DNA from: Brenneria sp. hezel4-2-4
Lineage (GTDB): Bacteria > Pseudomonadota > Gammaproteobacteria > Enterobacterales > Enterobacteriaceae
NCBI RefSeq assembly: GCF_013155275.1
Contig: NZ_JABJXS010000002.1
Location: 62,001-126,000 of the forward strand
Direction of reading: 5' to 3'
Length of the DNA stretch: 64,000 nucleotides
Shown here piece by piece: positions 49,078 through 57,632 of the stretch. A program made the position numbers and the translations under genes. Each line of letters starts with the position of its first letter. Positions within the stretch are counted from its first letter, which is position 1. A model generated the notes under the pieces. That model saw nothing but the letters and a program-made list of their open reading frames with translations, did no database searches and was not told where the DNA came from.

Positions 49078-52000
49078 TGTTTTCTCGTTTCTTTATTCAC
49101 CGGCCGGTGTTCGCCTGGGTGATTTCGATTGTGATCATGCTGGCCGGCGCATTGGCGATTCAGTCGCTGCCCATCGCACAGTATCCGGACGTCGCGCCGC
49201 CCTCGGTGTCGATAACCGCAACCTATACCGGCGCCTCGGCGGAGACGCTGGAAAACAGCGTAACCCAGATCATCGAACAACAGCTCACCGGGCTGGATGG
49301 CCTGCTCTATTTTTCGTCGTCCAGTAGTTCCAGCGGCGAAGCCAGGATCATCGCCACCTTTAAGCAGGGAACCAATGCCGATACGGCGCAGGTTCAGGTG
49401 CAGAATAAGGTGCAGCAGGCGTTAAGCCGTTTGCCGACGGAAGTGCAACAGCAAGGGGTGACGGTCACCAAATCGCAAACCAGCTTTCTGCTGATTATGT
49501 CGCTGTACGACAGTACCGATAAGGCCAGCGCGGCGGACATTGCCGACTACATGGTCAGCAATTTGCAAGATCCGCTGGCGCGCGTCGACGGCGTGGGGGA
49601 TGTTCAGGTTTTCGGTTCGCAGTATGCGATGCGCATCTGGCTGGATCCTACCCGGCTGGCCGCCTATGACCTGATGCCGTCGGATATTTCCTCGGCGATC
49701 GAAGCGCAGAATACGCAGGTGTCCGCGGGTAAAATCGGCGCGTTGCCTTCCCGCGCCGATCGGCAGCTTACGGCCACGGTGATGGCGCAGTCGCGGCTGA
49801 AAACGCCGGCCCAGTTCAATAACATTATTGTCAAAAGCGACGCCACCGGCGCGGTGGTGCGGCTGGGGGATGTGGCGCGGGTGGAGCTGGGCGATGAGAA
49901 TTACAGTACGACAACCCGCCTGAACGGCCATCCGGCGGCAGGGATTGCGGTGATGCTGGCGCCGGGCGCCAACGCGCTGTCCACCGCCGAGCGGGTAAAA
50001 GCCAAAGTGGCGGAGTTTGAAAGCACCATGCCGCAGGGGTATCAGATTGCTTATCCGAAAGACAGCACGGACTTCATCAAGATCTCGGTGGAAGAGGTGG
50101 TCAAAACGCTGTTTGAGGCCATCCTGCTGGTGGTTATCGTCATGTTCCTGTTCCTGCAAAATCTGCGCGCCACGCTGATCCCGACCATCGCCGTACCGGT
50201 GGTATTGCTGGGCACCTTTGGCGTGCTGGCGCTGTTTGGTTATTCCATCAACACCCTTACGCTGTTTGGCATGGTGCTGGCGATAGGGCTGCTGGTGGAT
50301 GACGCCATTGTGGTGGTGGAAAACGTCGAGCGCGTGATGCGCGACGAGGGGTTGCCGCCGAAAGAAGCGACCGAAAAGTCGATGCGGGAGATATCCGCCG
50401 CGTTGGTGGGCGTCGCGCTGGTATTGAGCGCGGTGTTTTTGCCGATGGCGTTCTTCGGCGGATCGACCGGCGTTATTTACCGCCAGTTCTCTATCACCAT
50501 TGTGTCTTCCATGCTGCTGTCGGTGCTGGTCGCCCTGACGCTGACGCCCGCGCTGTGCGCTTCGCTGCTGAAGCCGGCGGCGCACCGTGAGGCGAAAAGC
50601 GGTTTTTTCGCCGCCTTTAACCGCGGCTATCAGGGGATGCAGGATCGTTATTCCGGCAAGGTCGCCCATGTGCTGCGCAGTCCGATGCGTTACATCATCC
50701 TGTACGCGCTGCTGATTGCGGGTATGGCGTTAATGTTTGTCCGCCTGCCGTCCGGTTTCCTGCCGACGGAGGATCAGGGAACGGTGATGGTGCAGTTCAC
50801 CTTGCCCGCCGGCGCCACCGAATCGCGCACCAGCAAGGTGGGCAAAGCCATCGAGCACTATTTCCTGACGGAAGAAAAAGACAATACCGAAGCCATTTTC
50901 ATTATTTCCGGGTTTAACTTCAGCGGCAGCGGACAAAATGCCGGGATGGCGTTTGTCGCGCTGAAAAACTGGGCGCAGCGCAGCGGGGCGGAAAACAGCG
51001 CTGATGCGATTTCGGCGCGGGCGACGCAGGCGCTGTCCCGCCTGCGCGATGCGCAGGTGTTTACCCTGACGCCCCCGTCGGTGGATGGACTGGGACAGTC
51101 CAGCGGGTTTACTTTTGAACTACAAGCCACCGGCACCACCGATCGCGAAAAGTTGCTGCAACTGCGGGATGAGCTGCTGGCGTCAGCCAATAAAAGCAGC
51201 CGGCTGGCAGACGTTCGCCCAAACGATCTGACGCAGATGCCCCAGTTACAGGTGGACATTGATAATGACAAGGCCAGCGCGCTGGGACTGTCGATGAGCG
51301 ATATCACCGAGACGCTGAGCAGCGCCTGGGGCGGTTCGTATGTGAATGATTTCATCGACCGCGGGCGGGTGAAAAAAGTCTATATCCAGGGTGATGAGGA
51401 TTCACGCAGTAAGCCGGAGGATCTGAACAAATGGTTTGTGCGCGGCAGCAACAGCGACGGCGACAGCGTAATGACGCCATTCTCCTCGTTTGCCTCCACG
51501 CGCTGGATCTACGGGCCGGAAAGTCTGTCGCGCTACAACGGTCTGGCGTCCTATGAAATTCAGGGCACCGGCGCGTCGGGCGTCAGCTCCGGTGCGGCGA
51601 TGGATGAGATGCAGGCGCTGGCCGGCGCATTGCCGCAAGGCACGACCTCCGCATGGAGCGGATTGTCCTATCAGGAACGGCTTGCCAGCGGACAGGCATT
51701 ATCGCTGTATGCGATGTCGATTTTGGTGGTGTTCCTGTGCCTGGCGGCGTTGTATGAAAGCTGGAGCATTCCGTTTTCCGTGATGATGGTGATCCCGCTC
51801 GGCGTGGTCGGCGCGGTACTGGCCGCCACGCTGCGCGGGCTGGAAAATGACGTTTATTTTCAGGTGGCGTTGTTGACCACCATCGGGCTATCGGCGAAAA
51901 ACGCCATCCTGATCGTCGAGTTTGCGGAAGCCGCCTATCAGCGCGGGGCGACGCTCTATGCCGCCGCGCTGGAAGGGGCGACGACCCGTTTACGACCGGT

Positions 52001-52229
52001 GCTGATGACCTCGCTGGCCTTTATCGTCGGGGTATTCCCGCTGGCGATATCCAGCGGCGCGGGGGCAAACAGCCGTATTTCCATCGGTTCCGGCATTGTC
52101 GGCGGTACGCTAACGGCGACCGTGCTGACCGTTTTTCTGGTGCCCATGTTCTTTGTTCTGGTGAGACGCGTATTTCCCAAGCGTGCCGACAAAGCGCTGC
52201 CTGTTGCTGACTCATCGAGGGAAGAATAA
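49077..52229 (+). CDS. RND family multidrug efflux pump (HAE1 class)
   Basis: A 1050-aa inner-membrane proton/drug antiporter of the AcrB/MexB class with 12 helices and two large periplasmic loops. The start FSRFFIHRPVFAWV and the N-terminal QSLPIAQYPDVAPP are typical. The proton-relay aspartate pair is in LLVDDAIVVVENVER near residue 405; the matching lysine lies in the SAKNAILIVEFA helix. Full length, with no frameshift. Belongs to an operon with the adaptor and channel; the specific name cannot be assigned. Confidence 0.95.
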   Translation: MFSRFFIHRPVFAWVISIVIMLAGALAIQSLPIAQYPDVAPPSVSITATYTGASAETLENSVTQIIEQQLTGLDGLLYFSSSSSSSGEARIIATFKQGTNADTAQVQVQNKVQQALSRLPTEVQQQGVTVTKSQTSFLLIMSLYDSTDKASAADIADYMVSNLQDPLARVDGVGDVQVFGSQYAMRIWLDPTRLAAYDLMPSDISSAIEAQNTQVSAGKIGALPSRADRQLTATVMAQSRLKTPAQFNNIIVKSDATGAVVRLGDVARVELGDENYSTTTRLNGHPAAGIAVMLAPGANALSTAERVKAKVAEFESTMPQGYQIAYPKDSTDFIKISVEEVVKTLFEAILLVVIVMFLFLQNLRATLIPTIAVPVVLLGTFGVLALFGYSINTLTLFGMVLAIGLLVDDAIVVVENVERVMRDEGLPPKEATEKSMREISAALVGVALVLSAVFLPMAFFGGSTGVIYRQFSITIVSSMLLSVLVALTLTPALCASLLKPAAHREAKSGFFAAFNRGYQGMQDRYSGKVAHVLRSPMRYIILYALLIAGMALMFVRLPSGFLPTEDQGTVMVQFTLPAGATESRTSKVGKAIEHYFLTEEKDNTEAIFIISGFNFSGSGQNAGMAFVALKNWAQRSGAENSADAISARATQALSRLRDAQVFTLTPPSVDGLGQSSGFTFELQATGTTDREKLLQLRDELLASANKSSRLADVRPNDLTQMPQLQVDIDNDKASALGLSMSDITETLSSAWGGSYVNDFIDRGRVKKVYIQGDEDSRSKPEDLNKWFVRGSNSDGDSVMTPFSSFASTRWIYGPESLSRYNGLASYEIQGTGASGVSSGAAMDEMQALAGALPQGTTSAWSGLSYQERLASGQALSLYAMSILVVFLCLAALYESWSIPFSVMMVIPLGVVGAVLAATLRGLENDVYFQVALLTTIGLSAKNAILIVEFAEAAYQRGATLYAAALEGATTRLRPVLMTSLAFIVGVFPLAISSGAGANSRISIGSGIVGGTLTATVLTVFLVPMFFVLVRRVFPKRADKALPVADSSREE

Positions 52230-53638
52230 TGCGTAGTCGTCAATTTATCATCGCGCTGTTACCGCTGCTGCTAGGGGGATGTATGTCTCTGGACCCGGCG
52301 TACCAGCGTCCGGATGCGCCGGTGCCGGCCGTCTGGCCGCAGAGCGACACGGCCCCGGCCGCGTCGGATGCGGCCGCCATTCCGTGGCGTTCGGCTATTG
52401 TCGATGCGAAATTACAGCGGGTCATCGATATCGCGCTCAGCGATAACCGGGATTTACGCAAAGCGTTGGCCGATATCGAGGCGGCGCGGGCGCAATACGG
52501 CATTCAGCGGGCCGGACAGTTTCCCACCGTCAACGCGGGCGTGGAAGGCACCCGCAGCCGGGCGCTGACCAGCGATGCGTCGTCGAGTAACAATTCCACG
52601 GCGATAAGCCAGAGCTACAGCGCCAATCTGGCGGTCAGCGCTTTCGAGCTGGATCTGTTCGGTAAAACGCGCAGCCTCAGCGAAGCCGCGTTGCAGAGTT
52701 ATCTGTCCACGGAGGCGGCGGCGAAAAGCACCCGTCTGACGTTGATTGCCGATACCGCCACGGCCTATATCGCGCTGGCGACGGCGCGCAGCGATCTGCT
52801 GTTGTCGCAGCAAACCATGCAAAGCGCGCAGCACTCGCTGGAAGTCACCCGCAACCGGCAGCGCAACGGCGTGGCCTCCGGCGTGGACGTGGCGCAGGCG
52901 GAAACCGTGTATCAACAGGCGCGGGCCGATGTGGCCAGCAACACGACGGCGCTGGCGCAGAGCAAGAACGCGCTGGATCTGCTGGCGGGACAGCCGATAG
53001 CGGAGGCCCTGCTGCCAGGCGAACTGACTACGCTGGCGCAGGCGGTTGCCCCGGTGTCGGCCGGTATTTCCTCGGCGGTTCTGTTGCAGCGTCCGGATGT
53101 GCTGGCGGCGGAGCATACGCTGAAATCGGCGAATGCCGACATTGGCGCGGCGCGGGCGGCGTTTTTCCCCAGCCTGACGTTGACCGCCAGCGGCGGCGTC
53201 AGCAGCAGCGCGCTCTCCACCCTGTTCAGTCACGGCGCCGGGGTATGGTCGCTCGCTCCCAGTCTGACGTTGCCCATATTTGACGGCGGCGCCAACCGGG
53301 CGGCGTTGCAGTACGCTGAAGCGCAGAAAAAAGGCTATATCGCCAGCTATGAGAAGGCCATTCAGTCGGCGTTCAAAGAGGTGGCGGACGCGCTGGCCCG
53401 TAAGGCCACGATTGATGAGCAGATTGCGGCGCAGCGTGATTACGTCGCGGCGGCCGAGCGCAGCTACCAACTGGCGGACTCGCGCTATCGGGAAGGGGCC
53501 GATACCTATCTGAACGTGCTGGATGCGCAGCGCACGCTGTACAGCGCGCGGCAGACGCTGATTAGTATCGAGCAAACCCGGCTGAACAATCTGGTGACGT
53601 TATATAACGCGCTGGGCGGCGGGGTGGCGGCGCAGTAG
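52229..53638 (+). CDS. Outer-membrane efflux channel lipoprotein (NodT/OprM family)
   Basis: A 469-aa TolC-like trimeric channel. The signal ends in LLGGC with lipidated Cys18, followed by the family motif DPAYQRPDAPVP. Two internally related outer-membrane efflux repeats follow (about residues 65-255 and 280-460), the second with RPDVLAAEHTLKSANADIGAARAAFFP-like sequence. It completes the tripartite RND pump. Its ATG overlaps the pump stop (TAATG). The second mobile-element copy begins 38 nt after its stop. Confidence 0.92.
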   Translation: MRSRQFIIALLPLLLGGCMSLDPAYQRPDAPVPAVWPQSDTAPAASDAAAIPWRSAIVDAKLQRVIDIALSDNRDLRKALADIEAARAQYGIQRAGQFPTVNAGVEGTRSRALTSDASSSNNSTAISQSYSANLAVSAFELDLFGKTRSLSEAALQSYLSTEAAAKSTRLTLIADTATAYIALATARSDLLLSQQTMQSAQHSLEVTRNRQRNGVASGVDVAQAETVYQQARADVASNTTALAQSKNALDLLAGQPIAEALLPGELTTLAQAVAPVSAGISSAVLLQRPDVLAAEHTLKSANADIGAARAAFFPSLTLTASGGVSSSALSTLFSHGAGVWSLAPSLTLPIFDGGANRAALQYAEAQKKGYIASYEKAIQSAFKEVADALARKATIDEQIAAQRDYVAAAERSYQLADSRYREGADTYLNVLDAQRTLYSARQTLISIEQTRLNNLVTLYNALGGGVAAQ

Positions 53639-53667
53639 TGCGCTATGACCCCCTCCCAACCTCCCCC

Positions 53668-53676
53668 CTGTCAGGG
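53668..53676 (+). repeat. Target-site duplication, left copy
   Basis: CTGTCAGGG directly abuts the left end of the element and is repeated exactly at 54026-54034. Nine bases is the duplication size made by IS50/Tn5. Confidence 0.9.
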
Positions 53677-54025
53677 CTGTCTCTTATACACAAATGCAGG
53701 GAGTCATGACGGGTTTTGCCGTTACCCGGCGTAAGAAATTTTGCTGAGGTGAACTTGACCGCCGAGTGAGCAGCATGGATGCTGCGAAAACCAGTGCCGC
53801 GTCGGGAACGCGTCACTGGTGGCTCGAATAGCGGTCATGGGCGCCGAGGGAACCGCGTCAGCGGCATAATTTCAGCCGGAAGCCAGAGGTCAAGGAGCTG
53901 CGGCGACTGAGCGCTCCTTGTCGGGCGCGTGCTACGACGTAGCATAAAAATACCTTTCTTTTCGCGCACGAAATAACACTGAGTTTACATATACCGTTAT
54001 CGGTAAATATGTGGCTAAGAGTCAG
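53677..54025 (+). mobile_element. 349-bp Tn5/IS50-ended MITE carrying a structured non-coding RNA (copy 2)
   Basis: The left end CTGTCTCTTATACACAAAT matches the IS50 outside end at 17 of 19 positions; the inverted right end reads CTGACTCTTAGCCACATAT, a 15 of 19 match. Both ends abut a 9-bp direct repeat. There is no transposase, so it must move in trans. The interior aligns with 32915-33250, and helices are kept by paired changes: 53709-53712/53719-53722; 53726-53744/53864-53879; 53756-53762/53831-53837; 53770-53774/53781-53785; 53790-53802/53808-53820; 53853-53856/53861-53864; 53891-53898/53913-53920; 53930-53935/53939-53944. I do not recognise the RNA. Confidence 0.9.
53709..53944 (+). ncRNA. 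Candidate structured RNA within the mobile element (copy 2 core)
   Basis: A predicted fold of about 236 nt: a 5' hairpin; a long-range helix (CCGGC plus GAAATTTTGC with GCATAATTTC plus GCCGG) enclosing a branch with two hairpins and a further small hairpin; then two 3' hairpins, one with an invariant 14-nt loop (53899-53912). Helix sequences differ from copy 1 but remain complementary. The strand of transcription is not fixed by the sequence, since few G-T pairs distinguish the strands; plus is assumed. Transcription itself is not shown. A DNA-level role of the hairpins in transposition is the main alternative. Confidence 0.65.
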
Positions 54026-54034
54026 CTGTCAGGG
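54026..54034 (+). repeat. Target-site duplication, right copy
   Basis: CTGTCAGGG, identical to 53668-53676, directly follows the right terminal repeat. Confidence 0.9.
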
Positions 54035-54115
54035 GGAGGAGCCGACTTGCTCCCTCCCGGCGCGTTTTTTTGCCGCGGCCCGGCAATATGATGCCGGGGA
54101 ATCCGTAATCCCCGG
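54034..54115. terminator. Cluster of GC-rich hairpins between the RND operon and the sugar operon
   Basis: GGGAGGAGC (about 54034-54042) pairs with GCTCCCTCCC (about 54049-54058, one bulge), followed by GGCGCG and seven T: a likely terminator for the plus-strand RND operon, now separated from it by the mobile element. Two more stems follow: CCCGGCA/TGCCGGG (54079-54085/54092-54098) and CCGGGGA/TCCCCGG (54094-54100/54109-54115), overlapping each other; they may end the minus-strand operon. Confidence 0.55.
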
Positions 54116-54139
54116 AATGCGTCGTGGGGAAGCGGCGTA

Positions 54140-54937
54140 TCAGGACATAATCAGCCCGCCGTCAACGTTAATGGTTTGTCCGGTGATGTAGCGCGCATCG
54201 TCGGAGGCCAGGAAAGCCACCAGCCCGGCCACATCCCGAGGCTGGCCGGCGCGCTTGAGGGGAATACCCCGCACCCACTCCGCCATCAGTTCCCCTTTGC
54301 CGTAACGTTTCTTTTCGCTGCTGAGGATCTCGCCCCAGACGCGATCGTTATAGTCCCACATTTCACTTTCGATGATGCCGGGGCAGAACGCGTTCACCGT
54401 GATGTTCCACGGCGCCAGTTCGTGCGCCAGGCTTTGGGTGATGCCGATGACGCCCATTTTGCTGGCGGCGTAATGCGGCGTATAGATAAAGCCCTGGCGC
54501 CCCTGACCGGACGAGGTGTTGATCAGGCTGCCGCCGTTTTGCCGCACCATGATCTTTGCCGCCTCCCGGCAGCACAGCCAGACGCCGGTGGTATTGACGG
54601 CCAGCACCTTGTCAAAATCGGCTTTGGGCATGCTGTCGAAGGTGTCGATGGTGATCACCCCGGCATTCTGGATTGAGACATCAACCCGGCCAAAACGCGC
54701 GAGCGCCTGCTGATACAGCGACTGCACCTGCTCTTCATCGGTGACGTCGACCTGGAGCGCCAGAATGTCGCCGGCGTATTGGGCGGTGAGTTTTTCCGCG
54801 GTGTCAAAGACGCGCTCAGCGTTGGAAACCATGACCAGATTGGCGCCCTCGCTCGCGAAACGCTCGGCGATGCCGGCGCCGATGCCGCGACAGGCGCCGG
54901 TAATCACCACCGTTTTCCCCGTAAAGTTACGATTCAT
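54140..54937 (-). CDS. SDR family oxidoreductase (probable polyol/sugar dehydrogenase) 1
   Basis: A 265-aa classical short-chain dehydrogenase. The cofactor motif is GACRGIGAG (near residue 12), then NAG; the catalytic Ser and YxxxK are in NTSSGQGRQG and YAASK. The C-terminal ITGQTINVDGG is typical. The start at 54937 follows AAGGAG; the longer open frame to 55021 is not conserved. Last gene of the minus-strand operon, probably oxidising a polyol or hydroxyl of the imported sugar; the substrate is not identifiable from sequence. Confidence 0.85.
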   Translation of the reverse strand: MNRNFTGKTVVITGACRGIGAGIAERFASEGANLVMVSNAERVFDTAEKLTAQYAGDILALQVDVTDEEQVQSLYQQALARFGRVDVSIQNAGVITIDTFDSMPKADFDKVLAVNTTGVWLCCREAAKIMVRQNGGSLINTSSGQGRQGFIYTPHYAASKMGVIGITQSLAHELAPWNITVNAFCPGIIESEMWDYNDRVWGEILSSEKKRYGKGELMAEWVRGIPLKRAGQPRDVAGLVAFLASDDARYITGQTINVDGGLIMS

Positions 54938-55044
54938 TATTGTGTACTCCTTGATTGGCATAGCCGATGGGCTGCGCCGCCGGTCATCATCGTGGCAACC
55001 CGACGACCGGGCAGGGCGCAACGCCTTCGGGATGTAAAATCAAC

Positions 55045-56550
55045 TCATGCGTCGGGCTGCCACAGCGTACGCTGTACGGCCTCGCGCCACTCCGCCCAGC
55101 GGCGTTGGTACGCCGTATGGCGATGCTCATCCGGCAGCCAGCTGTCGTGTTCAGGCAACAGCGCCGTCAGCCGTTCGTCGGATAACTGCCCCAACGCCCG
55201 CCGCGCCAGCAAACCCGCGCCCAACGCCGACAGCTCCGGAGTGACGCTTCTCGCCACCGGACAGCCGAGCAGATCGGCCTGAAATTGCATCAGCCACGGG
55301 TTTTGCGTGGGGCCGCCGTCCACCATCAGCGTTGTCAATTTGAAATCCGGGTGCCGGCGCATCGCCTCAATCACATCGGCAATCTGATAGGCGATGGCCT
55401 CCAGCGCGGCGCGAATAAGATGGGCGGGGGTGACGCCGCGACTCAGACCGCATATCACGCCGCGCGCCCGATCGTTCCACCAGGGCGCGCCCGTACCGGT
55501 TAACGCGGGAACAAAATAGACGCCCAGCGTGGAGTCGATGCCGCCGGGCAACTCATGCAGCGCGCGGCTGAGCACGGCGCCTTTACCATCCGTCAGACCG
55601 GTGGCCTGCGCCATCCACGCCACGCCGTCGCCGGTGTGGGGGATATTGCCTTCCAGCCCGTAGACCCGTCGTTCGCCGTCATGCCAGGCGACGGTGGTCG
55701 CCAACTGCGTGATGGCGGTATCCGGCGTCGTCAGCGGCGCCATCACCGATGAACCGGTGCCGTAGGTGGCTTTTACGCCGCCCGGCGCGCCCAGCCCGTG
55801 GCCGTACAGCGCGGCATGCGAATCGCCGATCATCGCCAGGATCGGCAACCCGTCGGGGATGCCATCCAGCCCGGCGGTGACGCCGAACAACCCGCTGGAC
55901 GGATAAATATCCGGCAACGCCGCGCGCGGCACGCCGAACAGGGCCAGCATGTCGTCATCCCAGTCGCCGGTGTGCAAATTGAGCAACTGCGTGCGCGCCG
56001 CGTTCGACAGGTCACAGCGAAACTGTTTGCCGCCGGTAAAATGCCACAGCAACCAGGCATCAATCGTGCCGAGACAAATATCGCCGGCGGCGGCGCGGGC
56101 CGCGCCATCCGGGATGTTGTCCAGCAGCCAGCGCATTTTTGAGCCGGAGAACAGCGGCGCCACGGGTAGACCGGTTATGGCGCGGATCGCGGCTTCCCGA
56201 TGATCGCGTCTCAGTTGTTCGCAAAAAGCCGCCGAGCGCGAACACTGCCAGGTCAGCGCGGGGTGCAACGGCTGACCATTGGCGCGTTGCCAGCCGATGG
56301 CCGTTTCCCGCTGATTGCTGATGGCCAACGCGGCCACCTGGTTTTCGCCAACCTGGTTGATCACCTCGCGCATCACCGTCAGCGACGCGGCGATCAACGT
56401 CCTGCCGTCCTGTTCCACCCAGCCCGCCCGCGGCGTCGCCACCGACAAAGGCCGCGACGCTTTTGCCGCTACCCGACCACAGGCGTCAATGGCGACGGCC
56501 TTAACGTTGCTGGTGCCTTCGTCCAGCGCGATGATCAGATCCCTAGCCAT
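55045..56550 (-). CDS. FGGY-family carbohydrate kinase (glycerol-kinase-like)
   Basis: A 501-aa kinase with two actin-like domains. N-terminal ALDEGTSNVKAVAID and C-terminal VDGGPTQNPWLMQFQADLLG are family signatures; the central TYGTGSSVMAP and GGAPWWNDRARG-like segment resemble GlpK, whose length (502 aa) is similar. Differences from GlpK in the substrate loops, and the pathway context, suggest a ketose or polyol substrate rather than glycerol. The start overlaps the permease stop by 8 nt. Confidence 0.88.
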   Translation of the reverse strand: MARDLIIALDEGTSNVKAVAIDACGRVAAKASRPLSVATPRAGWVEQDGRTLIAASLTVMREVINQVGENQVAALAISNQRETAIGWQRANGQPLHPALTWQCSRSAAFCEQLRRDHREAAIRAITGLPVAPLFSGSKMRWLLDNIPDGAARAAAGDICLGTIDAWLLWHFTGGKQFRCDLSNAARTQLLNLHTGDWDDDMLALFGVPRAALPDIYPSSGLFGVTAGLDGIPDGLPILAMIGDSHAALYGHGLGAPGGVKATYGTGSSVMAPLTTPDTAITQLATTVAWHDGERRVYGLEGNIPHTGDGVAWMAQATGLTDGKGAVLSRALHELPGGIDSTLGVYFVPALTGTGAPWWNDRARGVICGLSRGVTPAHLIRAALEAIAYQIADVIEAMRRHPDFKLTTLMVDGGPTQNPWLMQFQADLLGCPVARSVTPELSALGAGLLARRALGQLSDERLTALLPEHDSWLPDEHRHTAYQRRWAEWREAVQRTLWQPDA

Positions 56551-57610
56551 GGCTTACCCCGGAGAACGGCGCGGCCGCCTGTTTTTTTTCATGACGCCGC
56601 ATCAGCACGACTTTGCTCTGTAAGCGCTGTTGGAACTGGTCGATCACCACCGCGGTAATAATGACCAGCCCTTTAATGACCATTTGCCAGAAGTCGCTCA
56701 CGCCCATCATCACCATGCCGTCGGCCAGAAAGACGATCACAAAGGCGCCGATAATTGATCCGGACACGCGGCCCCGGCCGCCCGCCAGCGCGGTGCCGCC
56801 AAGCACCGTGGCGCCGATGGCGTCCATCTCGAACATGTTGCCGGTCATGGGGTGCGCGGTTTGCAGTTGTGAAGCCACCACCAGCCCCACCAGCGCCGCG
56901 CACAGGCCGGAGAACGCGTAGACAAACACTTTCACTTTGATGATCGGCACGCCGGCCAGACGGGCGGCGGATTCATTGCCGCCGATGGCGTAGATGTAGC
57001 GCCCTAACGGGGTTTTCGTGGTGATATACAGGCCAAGCAGCAGGATGCCGAGCATCAGCCAGATAGGCAGGTAAACCCCCAGCACGGTGCCGGAGCCTAA
57101 CAGTGAAAACCCGGTGTTGCCCAGTTCCGGCATCCCCACCAGATTGGCGTAGGTGCTACCGTCGTTGAACAGCAACGCCGCGCCGCGGGCGATGTACATC
57201 ACGCCCAGCGTACAGATAAACGGCGCGACGCCCAGACGGGTAATGACCGCGCCATTAATCAGGCCGACGAGCACCCCGAACAGCGCGACGACCACAATCA
57301 CTTCCGGTACGTTAAGGAACAGAATCCGCCCGCCCCACAACGGAATGCCGCTGGTCAGTAGCGCGCCGGCCACCATGCCGCAAATGCCGGCCACGGCCCC
57401 CACCGACAGGTCAATGCCGCCGGTGAGGATCACCAGCGTCATCCCGATCGCCAGCAGGCCGGTGATCGCCACGTGCTGCGTCATGATCAGCAGGTTGGAG
57501 GTGGTGAGAAAATTGGGCACCATCACGCTGAAAAAGCCGATGACAATCAGTAAGGCGATAAACGTTCGCGCCTTGAGCAGATACATATAGAAAAGATATT
57601 TTTGATTCAT
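56543..57610 (-). CDS. Sugar ABC transporter permease (RbsC family)
   Basis: A 355-aa inner-membrane permease of the ribose/xylose (CUT2) type with about eight to ten helices. Family motifs are LVILTGGIDLSVGAV near residue 70, RYIYAIGGNESAARLAGV and the EAA-like segment with GGTALAGGRG. A single permease gene implies a homodimer, as in RbsC. The frame extends to 57640, but MNQKY at 57610 follows AGGACAACGAC and fits the family length. Confidence 0.92.
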   Translation of the reverse strand: MNQKYLFYMYLLKARTFIALLIVIGFFSVMVPNFLTTSNLLIMTQHVAITGLLAIGMTLVILTGGIDLSVGAVAGICGMVAGALLTSGIPLWGGRILFLNVPEVIVVVALFGVLVGLINGAVITRLGVAPFICTLGVMYIARGAALLFNDGSTYANLVGMPELGNTGFSLLGSGTVLGVYLPIWLMLGILLLGLYITTKTPLGRYIYAIGGNESAARLAGVPIIKVKVFVYAFSGLCAALVGLVVASQLQTAHPMTGNMFEMDAIGATVLGGTALAGGRGRVSGSIIGAFVIVFLADGMVMMGVSDFWQMVIKGLVIITAVVIDQFQQRLQSKVVLMRRHEKKQAAAPFSGVSHG

Positions 57611-57632
57611 GTCGTTGTCCTCAAAGCAGGAT

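Noticed and set aside
53677-53695. The left end of the element resembles the Tn5 mosaic-end adapter used in library preparation, suggesting an artefact.
   Set aside because: The match stops after 16 bases. The element also has a matching right end, a 9-bp target duplication and a diverged homologue 20 kb away, none of which an adapter artefact would produce.
54009-54191. A 60-codon plus-strand open frame overlapping the right end of the mobile element.
   Set aside because: It starts inside the terminal repeat, crosses the target duplication and ends within the SDR gene. It has no ribosome site and no recognisable motif.
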